From the NCBI GenBank assembly GCA_035771165.1, contig JAWNZC010000322.1, forward strand, positions 8,657,001 to 8,721,000: DNA of 64,000 bases. Direction: 5' to 3'. Within the stretch, counting starts at the first letter, position 1; each line of letters opens with the position of its first letter. The DNA comes from Paragorgia papillata. Taxonomy: Eukaryota > Cnidaria > Anthozoa > Scleralcyonacea > Coralliidae. The translations under genes were made by a program, and so were the position numbers. The notes below the pieces were generated by a model, which had not been told where the DNA came from, did not search any database, and was given only the letters and a program-made list of their open reading frames with translations. This document shows, piece after piece, positions 11,819 to 23,072 of the stretch.

Positions 11819-12445
11819 TCATTCCATAATATCGATGAATCTTCTATCTTCCACGGACAGTCTTGGTCTGTTATCGCCTTTCGTGCGCACAAATACGTTG
11901 TCAGCTAGTCCATCTTGGAACTTTCCTTGTACGAATGTCTCTCTTCTACTGTTGTTTCCATTGTAGGTGCGAGAATCTGAGCTGGAATCTTGTTTGATGT
12001 GGAATACATTTGAACAAGGCTCGACGATAGAAAGCCTTCCACTATGGAGTACGTGAGTCTTGAAGGACGAGATATCGTTGGGTTTGTGTGCACTGTCTAA
12101 AGATGACTCATCCAAGGTCAAGTCGTTGTGCCCACTGAGCATTACGGAGCATCCAATGACGAGGCCTTTGGCGTGCGCATGCCTTCCTTTCATCGGTGTT
12201 GCGCCAGCACAAGTTTTTGATGTGTAAGTAGACGTCTCTCCAACTAGGTTTAACTGTTCGAAAAGCTGAGATTTGGCAAGAGAACAATTGCTTTGGTCAT
12301 GAATGACCACATAGGCTTGTATCTTGGTATTAGGTTGATTATCGACATACACATTGGCTCTTCGCCTTGTTGTTGAACCTCTTCTTTGCCCCCGTGTTGG
12401 CGTTGGTTGGCGGTTTCGCTCCTCGTTTTGACCTTGTTCTTCCTT
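11819..12445 (-). pseudogene. BEL/Pao aspartic protease and linker
   Basis: AYVVIHDQSNCSLAKSQLF matches the retropepsin start of BEL/Pao elements, where an Asp-containing D-D/N-Q-S motif replaces the usual DTG. It is followed by an eroded linker ending RLSVEDRRFIDIME, the usual run-in to reverse transcriptase. A stretch between protease and linker seems deleted. It is non-functional by frame breaks on both sides. Confidence 0.65.
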
Positions 12446-12447
12446 TT

Positions 12448-12843
12448 CTATCTTCTTTGATTCAGGTGGTGTCCTGCGTGAAGTGCAGCCAAATGTTTTT
12501 CGCTCTGACATTCTGTGCATTTAACAGTACACTTGCAATATTTATCCATGTGAGTGGAGGCAACACAACGGAAAGATATATCATGCTGTCTCAACAGGGT
12601 TTCTCTCTCATCAAAAGGTTTGGCTAGAAAGGCGCAGCACTTGTTTAGTGCGTGAGGTTTCTGGTGAATGATGCACCAATTGCTCAGATCTGGGCTTCCG
12701 TTCTTTTGGTCAGCAGATGTACCATTGGTGATATCAGTCTTATAACTTTGCCTTAGTTTTGAAGTTGGGTTTCTCAAACTGGGATTGGTAGCTGGTTCGA
12801 TTTCCAGCCAGAAGGTCCTGATATTGCGAAAATTTAATATCAA
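12448..12843 (-). pseudogene. BEL/Pao gag, zinc-knuckle region
   Basis: The frame contains CIIHQKPHALNKC, then RCVASTHMDKYCKCTVKC and CTECQSEKHLAALH, the paired Cys/His knuckles typical of BEL/Pao Gag. The upstream part of gag is missing; the frame opens in a hairpin (arms about 12,789-12,824 and 12,836-12,871). Downstream it shifts frame into the protease ORF. Confidence 0.75.
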
Positions 12844-13424
12844 GACCTTCTGGCTGGAAATCGAACCAGCTATCCTGCAATGCTGGTGCCGTACTGAGAC
12901 CCCCAGGAAGATACTCTCGTATATAAGGTATACGGGTAGGTGCCGCGCCCTATAGGGTATGGTTTTCGACCTCCGGGTTCAGGAATAGGGTATACAAATT
13001 GTCTATTTTGGTCTGGAATAGTGTCCCTATTTTGGTCTGAGATAGACATATGGATGTGGATCACGCTCGATCGCGCCAATCCACGACGTCAGGACATACT
13101 ACGACCTATTCAAATCCATGTGTCGTTCAGCGGAGGCTAGTAAATAACTGCAAGGACTCGAACATTTAATTCATTTTGAAAACAATTTAATATCAATCAT
13201 CATGTCAATGTGTTTAATTGTATAAACATTGCACGGTTCTTTCAGCCCTAGTGGATCTAGTTATAAGCATACTTATTCTAATATCAGATCTGAATTGGGA
13301 TAGAGTATTGATTTTTGAGCTTAGGTCTGGGATAGGATATGGAGAATCGCCATTTTAGTTCTGAGATAGAGTCAGGATTTTAATTAAGGTCACGGCGGCA
13401 CGCCCCTACCCAAAAGTTGCTAGA

Positions 13425-13475
13425 GTACCACCCCGAGACTCTGACGACTGAGCTACGGGGCCGTTGGCAAGAGCT
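13425..13475 (-). repeat. tRNA-like 5' half (SINE head or tRNA pseudogene)
   Basis: The minus strand reads GGCCCCGTAGCTCAGTCGTC, containing a good Pol III A-box (TAGCTCAGTCG). No matching B-box or acceptor partner follows, so this is a fragment. Confidence 0.4.
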
Positions 13476-13479
13476 TAGT

Positions 13480-15394
13480 AGGGAGTTCTGTATGGTGGTA
13501 ATGCCGGAAGAAAAACTGGGTAAATTACAAGTAAAAAAAGCAGTGCAATAAAATAAAATGAAATGAAATAAAATGAAAAGAAATTAATGAAATTTAGATA
13601 GTGCAAAAACACAACTACTATTCGTCATAGATGGTGATAGTTAATTATTGTTTAACCGTTTTTCGTAAAGCAGTAGATAAGATAATTTATTTGTGATCTG
13701 ATTGTTCAGAGTCGTCGTCGTCGTGGGTGCTGAAAAAAGGAATGGCAATTTTAGTACAAAGCCCTATCAAACTAATACATATTTTATTTACGGGAATTGC
13801 GCTCTGATTTTTATCCTGCATTCTTGGACAAACTGATAAGACATTTGTTGTCTATTAACAAAATTTTCTATTGCGTTTAAATTTGCACACCCCTCTCCGC
13901 CTTCTCGTTGTTTTGAGCCCACGGTATAGTGTGAGCTCAGAAATATTCAACATTGTCAAAGGAAGTAGGAGAGCACCTTCTTTTTCTCTCGATCATCAGG
14001 TTTTGTCCTAGATTAAAGCTTTTTAAATTGTTTTAAAAAGCGTGGCTCTTAAAACAGTAACGCGGCAAAAACGTGTGAACTGGCTTATAGGATCTCTGTC
14101 AGACAACAAGTCGAAGGATATAGTGTGGGCACCTTGAATGGAGCGATATACTTACCAGCTTAACTGCATGATAATTTGATTGTTAAATAATAAAATAGAC
14201 AAAAAAAAAACAAAGGCGCAATTTTACGTCTTGACCATTTAATTCAACACACGTCAAATTAAAATTGTGGTAAAACAACAAAATATACGAATGCGTGTCT
14301 AAACTGTCTAAAAAATCTGTCTAAAAAATAACAGTAGTCAGAAATTTTTAAAAACCCTATAAATTTGACCGCTGCACACTGATTTAGATATTGCGATCAA
14401 TTTACGAAACAACGGTAACTCCGAAGATGGCAAACATTTTGTTAATGATTCAACGTTTCGACTAAATTGTAGTCATCATCAGCATAGATCTTATTCAAAA
14501 AATGGTCGCCAAATTAGAATTCTTCAGTATATGCATATAAATTAGCCCGTATGAACTCGTTTCCACGTGGAAAATTTAAAAAAAAACAACTTTAAAACGA
14601 GGTTATAAGGACGAATTTATATGCACATAAAAAACAATTCTAATTCGGCGGCCAAAATTTATAATAATACATTGTATATATGTGTGGACGGACCATGCGC
14701 GGTTAAGATTGTGGGGCACTGGGGACAATATGTTTCTTGACAAGAAGATTTGAACTAACAACATAATTTATTCTTGTCAAAGACTTGAGAAAGGTGTTTT
14801 TGAGAAAGGAGTTTTTGGGAAACGTATATCACTTTTGAAAGAACAGAAAAAAATCAACGTCTACGTATAAAGCAAAACAACGTTTCGAGCAGCAGGAAAC
14901 CTGTCAAATCGAAACTCTAAAGGAGGAAAAAGCAATAGTAAAACTTGAAAACCAACAAGAAATAAAGACCGGTAAAAGTAATAACGGTAAAAATATTATA
15001 GAGCAGCCACTCGTGTTTTTTTTACGCTTTGCGAAGGTCTCGCAACATCCCACGTGTTTGGATCAGGCTATCCAAACATGGAAACCCATTAGGTATTTCT
15101 TAAATCAAATATTGTAGTACAATTGCTTATATTGTAAGATTTTGCAAAACATGTTAACATAAGAGTATCAAAGATTTTACCACCTCTATGTCATTGAGTT
15201 GTTTATATTGCGAGATTTTGCAAACATGCTAACGTAAAAAATTTGACTACTCTATGTCATTTAATTGTTTATATTGTAGGATTTTGCAAACATGTTTAGA
15301 AACATGACATAGAGGCCTCTATGTCATCGAGTTGCATATTGTGAGATTTTAAAAACATGTTAACATAGGGTATCATGTTTGCACAAAATAAGGA
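13480..15394. other. Intron sequence of the receptor gene
   Basis: Within the intron between exons 15,649 and 8,925. It contains the MITE at 14,490-14,665. A possible acceptor plus Asp-rich mini-exon at 13,679-13,729 was considered and not accepted. Otherwise no coding signal is seen. Confidence 0.4.
14490..14665. mobile_element. MITE family M1, copy 1
   Basis: An inverted-repeat element with TTAGAATTCTT, ATATGCATATAAATTAGCCC and AACGAGGTTATAAGG. A second copy at 22,836-23,010 has the same arms and loop, confirming a mobile family. Confidence 0.75.
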
Positions 15395-15575
15395 TAATGA
15401 GCGCAATCAAGCATTTCTTCTACAATTAGGTGAATCTTGTGGTCAGATTTTTATTAATTCAACCAAATTCAATTAAAATTGAATGCGGTGAAGGATTTTG
15501 TGAGATATTCTGGCGACAGACAGACAAACAAGCAAACAAACAGGGTTGAAAAGATGACCTCCTGGTGGATGTAAT
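15395..15575. repeat. Dispersed SINE-like repeat, copy 1
   Basis: CAAGCATTTCTTC, AATCTTGTGGTCAGATTTTT and GAGATATTCTGGCGAC recur in the same order at 20,620-20,830. Confidence 0.6.
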
Positions 15576-15648
15576 AACACTAAAACGTCTTGATGGTGAT
15601 AGTCTGGTTACACATTTTTTAGCTAAGTAACCACAAGAAAAAAATTAC

Positions 15649-15697
15649 CTTTCGTTGCAACCTTCCGAGCTTTAGAGAGAGGACCACTATTTGCCAC
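15649..15697 (-). CDS. Receptor gene, 49 nt micro-exon before the transmembrane exon
   Basis: Flanked by TGTTTTAG and GTAATT. It encodes VANSGPLSKARKVATK and enters in phase 0, leaving in phase 1. That is exactly what is needed to connect the exon ending at 17,559 (phase 0) to the last exon at 8,925 (phase 1). Its shortness means the call rests mainly on splice sites and phase. It would sit just outside the membrane. Confidence 0.6.
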
Positions 15698-16169
15698 CTA
15701 AAACAGCGTTGACATAAAATTAGGCAAACCATAATTCCTGGTAAACGTTTCACGACTTGCTATATACTGATATTAGGTGCTACTACTTGCTATATCTAGT
15801 ACTATTAATAAAGTATTTAATCAGTTCCAAGAAAAATTCTTGCTTGGATAAGATAACTAGTTGACGTCAGTTTCTAGGAAGGTGAGTAGGTAACTGGATG
15901 AGATAGGTTCAGGTTGCAAGCAGGCTTTAATAAGTTCAGGTGATACATGATTAGTTTAATTTCGTATATATACTCAAGTAAAAATACAAGTGACTCACTC
16001 CAGCACAACTTGAGTAAAAATATTATGTAAAAACGTCAGAAAAAGGCACATTTTTTACAAATAATCAACAGTCAACTTGGCATAGGCATTGGAATAGAAA
16101 ATCCACAGCCTATAAAAGTCGGCGACGTAGGTGCACCAGGTCTAACAATGCAGCAGAACGTTATATAAT

Positions 16170-16345
16170 TATTTATCCAATTTATTGACAATTCATAAAA
16201 ATAATTCAAAAAGAATGATCGTTTAATCAGGTGTTGTAAACAAATTCGTCCTAATTTACATAAACCTTCCAACCGATTTTCTTAGTTTAAACGGCTGATA
16301 TCTTAACGATTGTTGATAAATCTGAACAATTAGATATTGGATAAT
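16170..16345. repeat. Dispersed repeat, uninterrupted copy
   Basis: Contains TTTAATCAGGTGTTGTAAA, CGATTTTCTTAGTTTAAACGG and GAACAATTAGATATTGGAT. A second copy (28,704-29,135) is split by a MITE at the TTAA position, so this one serves as the empty-site reference. Confidence 0.65.
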
Positions 16346-16349
16346 ATTC

Positions 16350-17355
16350 GCGTCCGAACTCATATGGGCCGCTCATATGGTTTATACATAGTACTTAAAA
16401 ACTCATTAATAATCATGAAAATTCAAAGGAAATTAATATTTAATCAATATCAGTAAATCGGTAAGAGAATCGTCCTGGTTTTTTTCCAGCTAAACAGTTT
16501 GTATTTTAAAATAATGGATAAAAATGAACATTTCTATGCACCCGTTCGCATCCGATATTTATCTGATATACAAACACTTGCCTTGGACTCGCGTCTGTAT
16601 ATCAGATAAGGATTGGCTGGTCATGTTTACATATAGTTTTACATTTCCAAGGCTGTTATTAGCCACCCCGATATTACTTCGTTTGGTGAAAATATTTTGA
16701 AAATAAATGTAATTAAATAAAACAGCAGTTTATATTTACATTAACTCATTAAGTAATATCTTGGATTAATTGGTATCAAAACCTTGATACTGCGAATATC
16801 AAGAATACATTCCACAATGAAAAAACAATATGCCAGCTGTACTTTTCACAATGAGCTTTGAAAACCCAATTAAGTTTTGGTCTGGGGAAGATGCTAATAT
16901 GAATGTAGTAGGTAACAACACGTTTCTTAACAATTTTAGCATGCTGCATCTCATGCATCATTCAAAATATATGAAACTCAAGGACTTTTCCTGCAGGACA
17001 TCCAAATTGAAGGTATGAAGTTTCTTTTGTTATGCTGAAAATTAGCCTTCACTTTCACATAACATTTTGGTGAATAGTTAAAATATCGCCAGCACGTAAC
17101 ACACTTTGTTTAAACTTAGTTATTTTAGCATGGTAAATAATATCGGTAGCACAACTAGAGAAAAATTTCAGGACTTTCAAGGAACTCTACACATTTTAAA
17201 GAACTTTCGGAACTTTTTTAAATTCAAGGACTTTGAGGAATTTGCAAAGACCGTGGAAAGCCTATAAAATGTAGCTTCTTAATAGCGGGTATAGTTAATG
17301 TATCTGTTCGGAACGTTCCTCAATCCTCATGCTGTAGACCCATATATGACTAGTT
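16350..17355. other. Intron sequence of the receptor gene, no exon seen
   Basis: AT-rich sequence with no splice-flanked coding stretch. A weak inverted repeat (CTGATATACA / TGTATATCAG) lies near 16,561-16,606. Confidence 0.4.
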
Positions 17356-17364
17356 TTTTATAAG

Positions 17365-17500
17365 CAAATTATGGTAAACTGCCGAGAATAGTTTTTATAA
17401 CGAAATACTAACGTCTCGAGCGGAGCCCACTCGATGAAAGGCTCGAAACGTCAGTATACGGTATTTCGTTATCAAAACTATTCGGCAGTTTAACCTATTT
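17365..17500. mobile_element. Hairpin repeat with CTCGAGCGGAGCCC core
   Basis: Arms AAACTGCCGAGAATAGTTTT and AAACTATTCGGCAGTTT face each other about 90 bp apart around a copy of the repeat also seen at 2,400-2,560. Confidence 0.6.
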
Positions 17501-17558
17501 TACAATTTGCCCTATCTAAAACATTGCCAACGCAGCACTCTATTTTAAATATACGCAC

Positions 17559-17778
17559 CACTTCACTGTTATAAGAAACTCCTCTGAGGTGAATTTCATA
17601 AGTTTGGCCAGACTCGAGTTTTGCATTTTGATAGCCACGATATGTTTTACCATCTCCAACATCAAAGTCTCTCACTTCATTCGTCAGCTCAGCTGCAATG
17701 TAATATTTATCGCCGAGTTTACGAGCTGTTTCAAACTTATTAAGTTTTTCAGGAACCTCTGGAGTCTCTCGTTTTTTT
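17559..17778 (-). CDS. Receptor gene, membrane-proximal extracellular exon
   Basis: Lies between the acceptor ATCTAG and donor GTGCGT. It encodes about 73 residues including DKYYIAAEL, VGDGKTYRGYQNAKLESG and QTYEIHLRGVS. The 'YYIAAE...VGDGK.Y.GY.N..L..G..Y.I..RG' pattern is the segment that precedes the membrane in receptor-type phosphatases and many FN3-containing receptors, here without any phosphatase domain. It enters in phase 2, matching the exon at 18,745, and leaves in phase 0. Confidence 0.7.
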
Positions 17779-18252
17779 CTAGATGACTGTAGTATGCCAA
17801 CAATTACTTGTATAAAACTATAAAAAAACGAACAAGAATCAAATGATATATGAGCCCATCACTCATCAAAACCATGTTACTGCAAATCTTTAGAATATAA
17901 TCGCAGTTGTACATAGTTTCGCTACTTTTTCTTAGTACAATAATTAAGAAGCTTTTAATGAGAACCCAACATCTTGATTTGTTTAGCCTGCTCTTAGGCA
18001 ATGATTTGTCATTTGCCAACAAATAAATAAGAAGCTTTACTGGATCTTATTATAAATAAAAGTGCCCAGCACAAAACACGGATAAAAGTCATCAAACACA
18101 AGACATAGAAACATAATATTTAATCTAACGTTTCGTTAATTGTTTACATCACAACATCTTCAGAGATAATAGTTCAATATGAGTGTTACAGGTATATAAA
18201 CGGAATTCTATAATTACAAATAAATAATTACAGAAAAATCCTCCGAGAGAAA

Positions 18253-18470
18253 CATGAGAACATTTTTCATGATTTCTTACACTGCTAAAGTCTACCGAAA
18301 AATTTCGGCGGATTTGAACTCGCACCTTCGGAATTCCAGTCCGCCGCTCTACCTGTTGAGCTATCGAGACGCACAGGGACCACGGAATCCCGGAGGTGCG
18401 AGTTCAAATCCCGCTCGATTGTTCGGTTGACTTTAGCAGTGTAAGAAATCATGAAAAATTTTCACAAATA
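18253..18470. mobile_element. Foldback element with tRNA-like arms
   Basis: Inverted arms of about 83 bp (18,253-18,336 and 18,385-18,465) each carry GGATTTGAACTCGCACCT or its complement, i.e. a tRNA T-arm/B-box. The left arm continues on the minus strand into TAGCTCAACAGGTAGAGCGG, an A-box/D-arm. The outer ends share CATGATTTCTTACACTGC. It looks like a tRNA-derived SINE unit inverted on itself. The acceptor stem does not pair, so it is not a functional tRNA. Confidence 0.65.
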
Positions 18471-18744
18471 AATAAGAACCTATTACTGGATGCATGGTTA
18501 AATACAATGTTGGTTCTCAATAGCCGTATTTACTGTAGTCAATTGCATGTCCATTACTCCATTGTCTATTAAATATTTGGTAACTATAGTTCTGTATGCA
18601 AAATAAATTGGTTACATGCAGATGAGAAATTTTTTTTTTTCAGTATCTTGAGCCAACAATTTTTGAGGTCAAATAAAAACACCTTTAAAAAAATTATGTT
18701 CAAGAAAAAAGATATCCCAAAATACTACATATATATATACGTAC

Positions 18745-18832
18745 ATGCCATGACCAGAGACCATTGGTATCCTTATACTGACAGATGTGTACGACGACGA
18801 GCCTTTTTCAGGTTTAGTTATCTGAGAAGGTC
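18745..18832 (-). CDS. Receptor gene, exon between FN3 domain and membrane-proximal exon
   Basis: The acceptor is TTTTTTAG and the donor GTACGT. It encodes PSQITKPEKGSSSYTSVSIR and a few more residues. It enters in phase 1 from the FN3 exon (23,073) and leaves in phase 2 into the exon at 17,778. A Pro-rich start and a beta-strand-like centre suggest the first half of a second FN3-like fold completed by the 17,559 exon. Confidence 0.6.
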
Positions 18833-18849
18833 CTAAAAAATAAAATCAA

Positions 18850-19405
18850 TCTTAATAACTATTTACTTATCCACTACTTGTATATTACGACTTCTCGTCT
18901 AATACGTAATTCCTCTGAATATAGCCATGAAGGCTCCAATGATTGATTCTTGTAAAACAACTACCCATCAAAAATCCTACGTCATCAGAACCTGCCGAAT
19001 TTGGAACTCTCTTGCAGACAAACTTGACCTTAACACAGATACTCTTTCTTTATTTAAATCAGTTATGCTGAAGTATTATTTTTTATCGTTGGTAACTTCT
19101 TATAATTGTGAAGACCCTCGCACGTTTAAAACAATTTGTCTCAAGTGCAACTCTGTTCGGAGTCTCACTGACCCAATTTCTTGTTGTGTGTGATTATGTA
19201 ATACTTATAATGCACTGTGATTTTATTGTTCATAGTTATCTCTCTATATCTTTTGTATGTTTAGGGCCCACAGTAATTGGCTAACGCTGTTGTGGTTCCC
19301 CTGCCATTGTTAAATCTGCTGTTATTTATATGTTTATTTCTATGTATGTTACATATGGCGAAGTTAATAAAATAAAATAAAATAAAATAAAATAAATAAA
19401 TAATG
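18850..19405 (+). mobile_element. 5'-truncated LINE, 3' end
   Basis: The frame 18,927-19,193 reads KSYVIRTCRIWNSLADKLD and ICLKCNSVRSLTDPISCC, resembling the C-terminal tail of non-LTR retrotransposon reverse transcriptases seen repeatedly in cnidarians. It is followed by a 3' UTR and an (AAAAT)n tail at 19,368-19,400. Only the tail end is present. Confidence 0.6.
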
Positions 19406-19887
19406 AGTCAATGACAAACAAAAATACAAACCCAAAATGGCCGTAGGGGAAAGTCTGTTTTCAGGCACAATGAGTGGTTCTGAAATTATTATCCACCTTG
19501 TTGCGCATACTGATACGACTTTCATTTTGTTTATAAAATTCTCACTGTCATCAACTGCCAGCGGTCCAGAACGGCAGATTCCGGAACGTTCAAGAACCAA
19601 TCAAATTGCTTGATTTCACGTTCCAGACTGCTCACGAAAATAGTCAAAAAGTAGTAGAACACATGCCTTAACAAAACCTATTGTGTAGTTAACAATTTGC
19701 TTATACTTTCTTTCTGTTCTCCAGTGATATTGAATAGTATATTCGCATTGACGATAGTTTTACGGCTTTTCCAACTGCCCCGATAAACTTTTAATATGAT
19801 AATCTGATAAAACTCCTAATTTTTCTTCCCTCTGACTAACTTATTGTGTATATTTGATAGTGGTTTTAGTTTCTTAACGACTTAATT

Positions 19888-20425
19888 AAAGTGGCTCCAT
19901 ACAGTTTCTAGAAAAATGGAAAATACAAGTTTGAGAGTCCAAAACACGTGCATAAACAATTCGGAAAAACAATAAAACTAAATGTTATGCATAGTTAAAC
20001 ATTCTGACAATCAAAAAATGTTACCAAATAAATAGCAACAGTTGTTGCTATGGCAACAATGACGTTTCAAAATGGCTGCCAATTACCTTTCAAACTAATT
20101 ATGAGTAATCAAATTGTGGAACCAAATTTTTTAAAAATTAACAAACATTTTTTCTGAAAAAAAATTATTCCTTCTACAGAATTTTTTTTAAATCGGCCTA
20201 TTGATTGGTAATTGTGATAGGTAATTGGCAGCCATTTTAAAACGTCATTGTTGCCATAGCAACAACTATTGCTATTTATTTGGTAACAGTTTTTGATTGT
20301 CAGAATGTTTAACTATGCATAACATTTAGTTTTATTGTTTTTCAGAATTGTTTATGTACGTGCCGTTTGGACTCTCAAACTTGTATTTTCCATTTTTCTA
20401 GAAACTGTATGGAGCCACCTTAAGG
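19888..20425. mobile_element. Large foldback element at a TTAA target
   Basis: Inverted arms of about 195 bp (19,888-20,085 and 20,235-20,425) are nearly identical, ending in GTGGCTCCATACAGTTTCT. TTAA lies immediately outside both ends. The 150 bp spacer is non-coding. It is probably non-autonomous. Confidence 0.75.
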
Positions 20426-20619
20426 TGGTCTTTCATGACATCAGCTCATTTGCAAATCAAGAAAGCACTCACAGACTGCATATACCTCCGCCACCAAGTT
20501 ATTAGAGATGTTTAAAAAGAAAATGAGCCATCCCGCTAACCAGGCTAGCTTACGAGACCTACACATGTATGAATGACTAAAATGCGTGACTGCACTCGTA
20601 GCAAAATGATGCAAACAAG

Positions 20620-20830
20620 CATTTCTTCAACACGGAGAATCTTGTGGTCAGATTTTTATTAATTTCTCATCCAAATTTCAACCGCATATTTAACCAAAAT
20701 TGAATAGGTTGGTCCTTGATCTATGATCAATCTTTCCACAAACTTTCATGAAATGCGGTGCAGTATTTTGTGAGATATTCTGGCGACAAACAGACAAACA
20801 GGGGTGAAAACATAACCTCCTGGCGGAGGT
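20620..20830. repeat. Dispersed SINE-like repeat, copy 2
   Basis: Shares ATCTTGTGGTCAGATTTTTA and GAGATATTCTGGCGACA with 15,395-15,575. Confidence 0.6.
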
Positions 20831-20879
20831 AAAAATAAAATCTTTTCATTTGTTTTTGTTTGATGTTTACGACACAGAG

Positions 20880-21160
20880 AAACATTTTCCAAACATAGCC
20901 TCCTTCGCAGGAAACTCTGTGTGGCTCCGCAGAACTGTGACTTCTACTGTACGGGCAATGATGTTTTAGTCGAGATCTTGACTTTATTTCAACTATACGG
21001 GCAATATTTTGGTCGAGATATTCAATTTGGCCGAGCAGGAAAGGGAACCTTACAGTCCCCACTTTCCGGCTCCCAATCCCTTCCATTGCCCGTAGAGCAA
21101 AATCAGAGTTCTGAAAAGCCACACAGAGTTGCCTGCGGAGGAGGTTATCCCAAACATGCT
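20880..21160. mobile_element. MITE with ACTCTGTGTGGCT termini
   Basis: Inverted ends of about 45 bp at 20,903-20,945 and 21,107-21,150, carrying GCAGGAAACTCTGTGTGGCT and its counterpart. The overlapping ORFs on both strands are incidental. Confidence 0.55.
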
Positions 21161-21199
21161 CCAGAAAATTCAGAGTCAAATAAAACGGGGAAGAGTCTC

Positions 21200-22085
21200 T
21201 AAATGCTATTTGACATATATTGCAACAAGAACTCTACTCCTCTCCCGTGTTTTATTTGTCTTTGAAATTTCTGAAGCATGTTTTGCACATGTTTAACTGT
21301 GCTGTAAAAACCCAAACAGCACAACTGTCTTCAATAGACCAGAAGATTTCATTTTTTTCATATTTTCTGGATATACAAAATTACAAATAAGCTAATATCT
21401 AAGACCACCTTTATGCACCTCTTTACCAATAGCTACGCCATCCTGAACTCGAACTGCAATGTGGTCTATTCAGGGTAACCGGCTCAATTAAAAAGGGTGG
21501 AGACAAATTTATCTTAATAATTACGTTCGTGTCAATGTCTGAATACGATTGTTGTGATATTAGTAAACAAATAATGCTCGGATGTATAAGAATACATTTG
21601 TCACGAATATGTGCTTATACATTTCTCCACACTACGCCTGTAGAGACCTACCTAATACAAACGTGAATACGTGAATAAGTCCATGACACTAGATCATGAT
21701 TGGGATAGGAGCAAATGTGCGCCTGCTAGCTTTCAATACAAGGGAGAACTTGAAAATCACATGACCACTTCATGTAAGGTCCATATAATGCATGCAGTGG
21801 ACTGCTGCTTGCAATGAGATCGATGTTTTCAACAAACCACCATTAATCGAAACTAAAATATCAAGAAACGATACACTGGTTTCGTTGATTTTTCTCGTGA
21901 ACTTAAGAGCAGCAAGTGCAAGTCATTAACAAAGTTAATGAATTGCTGCAAAAATACAAGTACATGTAAGCATAACCCTACCCCAGTTTGGTTACTGATT
22001 GATTGTAAAAATAACAAATATTTAACATTTTCGCATTTCATTACTACTCTATGTCATTTAATTGTTTTTAGTATAAATACGCAGG
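21200..22085. other. Intron sequence of the receptor gene, no exon seen
   Basis: No splice-flanked coding stretch was recognised. Confidence 0.35.
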
Positions 22086-22166
22086 TGATCATAGAAAATC
22101 TTGCGCGCTGATTGGTCGAGCTACTTCGGACTAATTCTCGATAATCACCTACAGCGTTTATTCAAA

Positions 22167-22250
22167 ATGGCCGCCAGCCAATTTGCCAATACGACAGACG
22201 AGGAAATTAACTATTTTAAAGAAAATGTTGTTCCTAAAAGTACGAAAATG
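22167..22250 (+). pseudogene. First-exon fragment resembling Crypton-derived (DUF3504) proteins
   Basis: From the ATG in CAAAATGGCC the frame reads MAASQFANTTDEEINYF and continues to NVVPKSTK. This opening ('F....DEE...F....VPKSTK') resembles the N-terminus of Crypton-derived tyrosine-recombinase-like proteins common in cnidarians, from memory. It is cut by a hairpin MITE starting about 22,252 and no downstream exon was found, so it is a fragment on the strand opposite to the host receptor. Confidence 0.35.
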
Positions 22251-22251
22251 T

Positions 22252-22370
22252 GTATTTATACTAAAACAATTATTCGCCTCAGGCTCAGTGAATATCGGTG
22301 AATAATAACATCGACTTCGTCTCGGTTATTATTCACCGATATTCACTGAGCCTGAGGCGAATAATTGTTA
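22252..22370. mobile_element. Perfect hairpin MITE with TATACTAAAACAATTATT end
   Basis: Arms of more than 40 bp (ATTCGCCTCAGGCTCAGTGA and complement) are separated by a loop of about 15 bp. The outer word TTATACTAAAACAATT or its complement recurs at 53,300, 58,290, 59,785, 62,555 and 63,140. Confidence 0.75.
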
Positions 22371-22835
22371 AATATTGTAAGATTTTGCAAACACGTTAAC
22401 ACAGGGTATCAAAAATATTACTACCTCCATGTCATCGAGTTTATTGCAAGATTTTGCAAACATGCTAACATGTTAACATAAATTTGTCAAAAATTTGACG
22501 TTTACTTTATTTCAATTAATTGTTTATATTGTGAGATTTTGCAAACATATTAACATAGGGTACCAAACATTTTACTACCTCTATGTGATCGAGTTGTTTA
22601 TATTGCGAGATTCTGCAATCATCAGTGTTAACATATAGAAGTATAAAAATTTTTATCACCACTATTAGCCACCGAGTTATGGGTATTGTGACATTTTATC
22701 GCTTTTAACTATTTCTACGTTATATGGAACGATATATGCTAATTCATTTTTTAATTGCTTTTATGTATTATGCGGAAAAAAATTGCTTTGAAATTTCTTG
22801 AAATAGTTTGGAACGCGTTCTATATATTCATTGGC

Positions 22836-23010
22836 GAGCATAGACGCCGAATTAGAATTCTTTTATATGCATATAAATTAGCCCTTATGAACTCGTTTCC
22901 ATGGGGAAAATTAAAAAAAAACCACTTTAAAACGAGGTTATAAGGGCTAATTTATATCCACGTAACAATTCTAATTCGGCGGCCAAATTTTTGAATAAGG
23001 TCTATGGTAT
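22836..23010. mobile_element. MITE family M1, copy 2
   Basis: Has the same arms as 14,490-14,665 (TTAGAATTC, ATATGCATATAAATTAGCCC, AACGAGGTTATAAGG and ATTCTAATTCGGCGGCC). Confidence 0.75.
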
Positions 23011-23072
23011 ACTAGTACAACCAAAATAAGATTAGATATTATATACATATTAAAATTTGGTGACAAACTTAC

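Larger units (their letters stand above)
9185..12843 (-). mobile_element. Degenerate BEL/Pao LTR retrotransposon
   Basis: The order along the minus strand is gag zinc knuckles (12,843-12,448), retropepsin (about 12,400-11,820), reverse transcriptase (11,623-11,100), RNase H region (10,800-10,157), a short linker (10,160-9,669) and an integrase C-terminal stretch (about 9,360-9,185). This is the BEL/Pao gene order. Multiple stops and frameshifts break it, most of integrase is deleted, and I found no clear LTR pair, so it is an inactive relic. It lies in the 6.7 kb intron between receptor exons at 15,649 and 8,925. Confidence 0.75.

Noticed and set aside
13679..13729. Possible terminal exon THDDDDSEQSDHK after TTTTTTCAG on the minus strand
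   Set aside because: Would need phase 2, which no upstream exon supplies; a GTC trinucleotide run can mimic it.
18300..18372. Functional tRNA gene on the minus strand
   Set aside because: D-arm and T-arm are tRNA-like but the acceptor stem ends do not pair; it is part of a foldback repeat.
20727..21202. ORFs of 150 and 93 residues on opposite strands
   Set aside because: They overlap the inverted ends of a MITE and have no recognisable domain.
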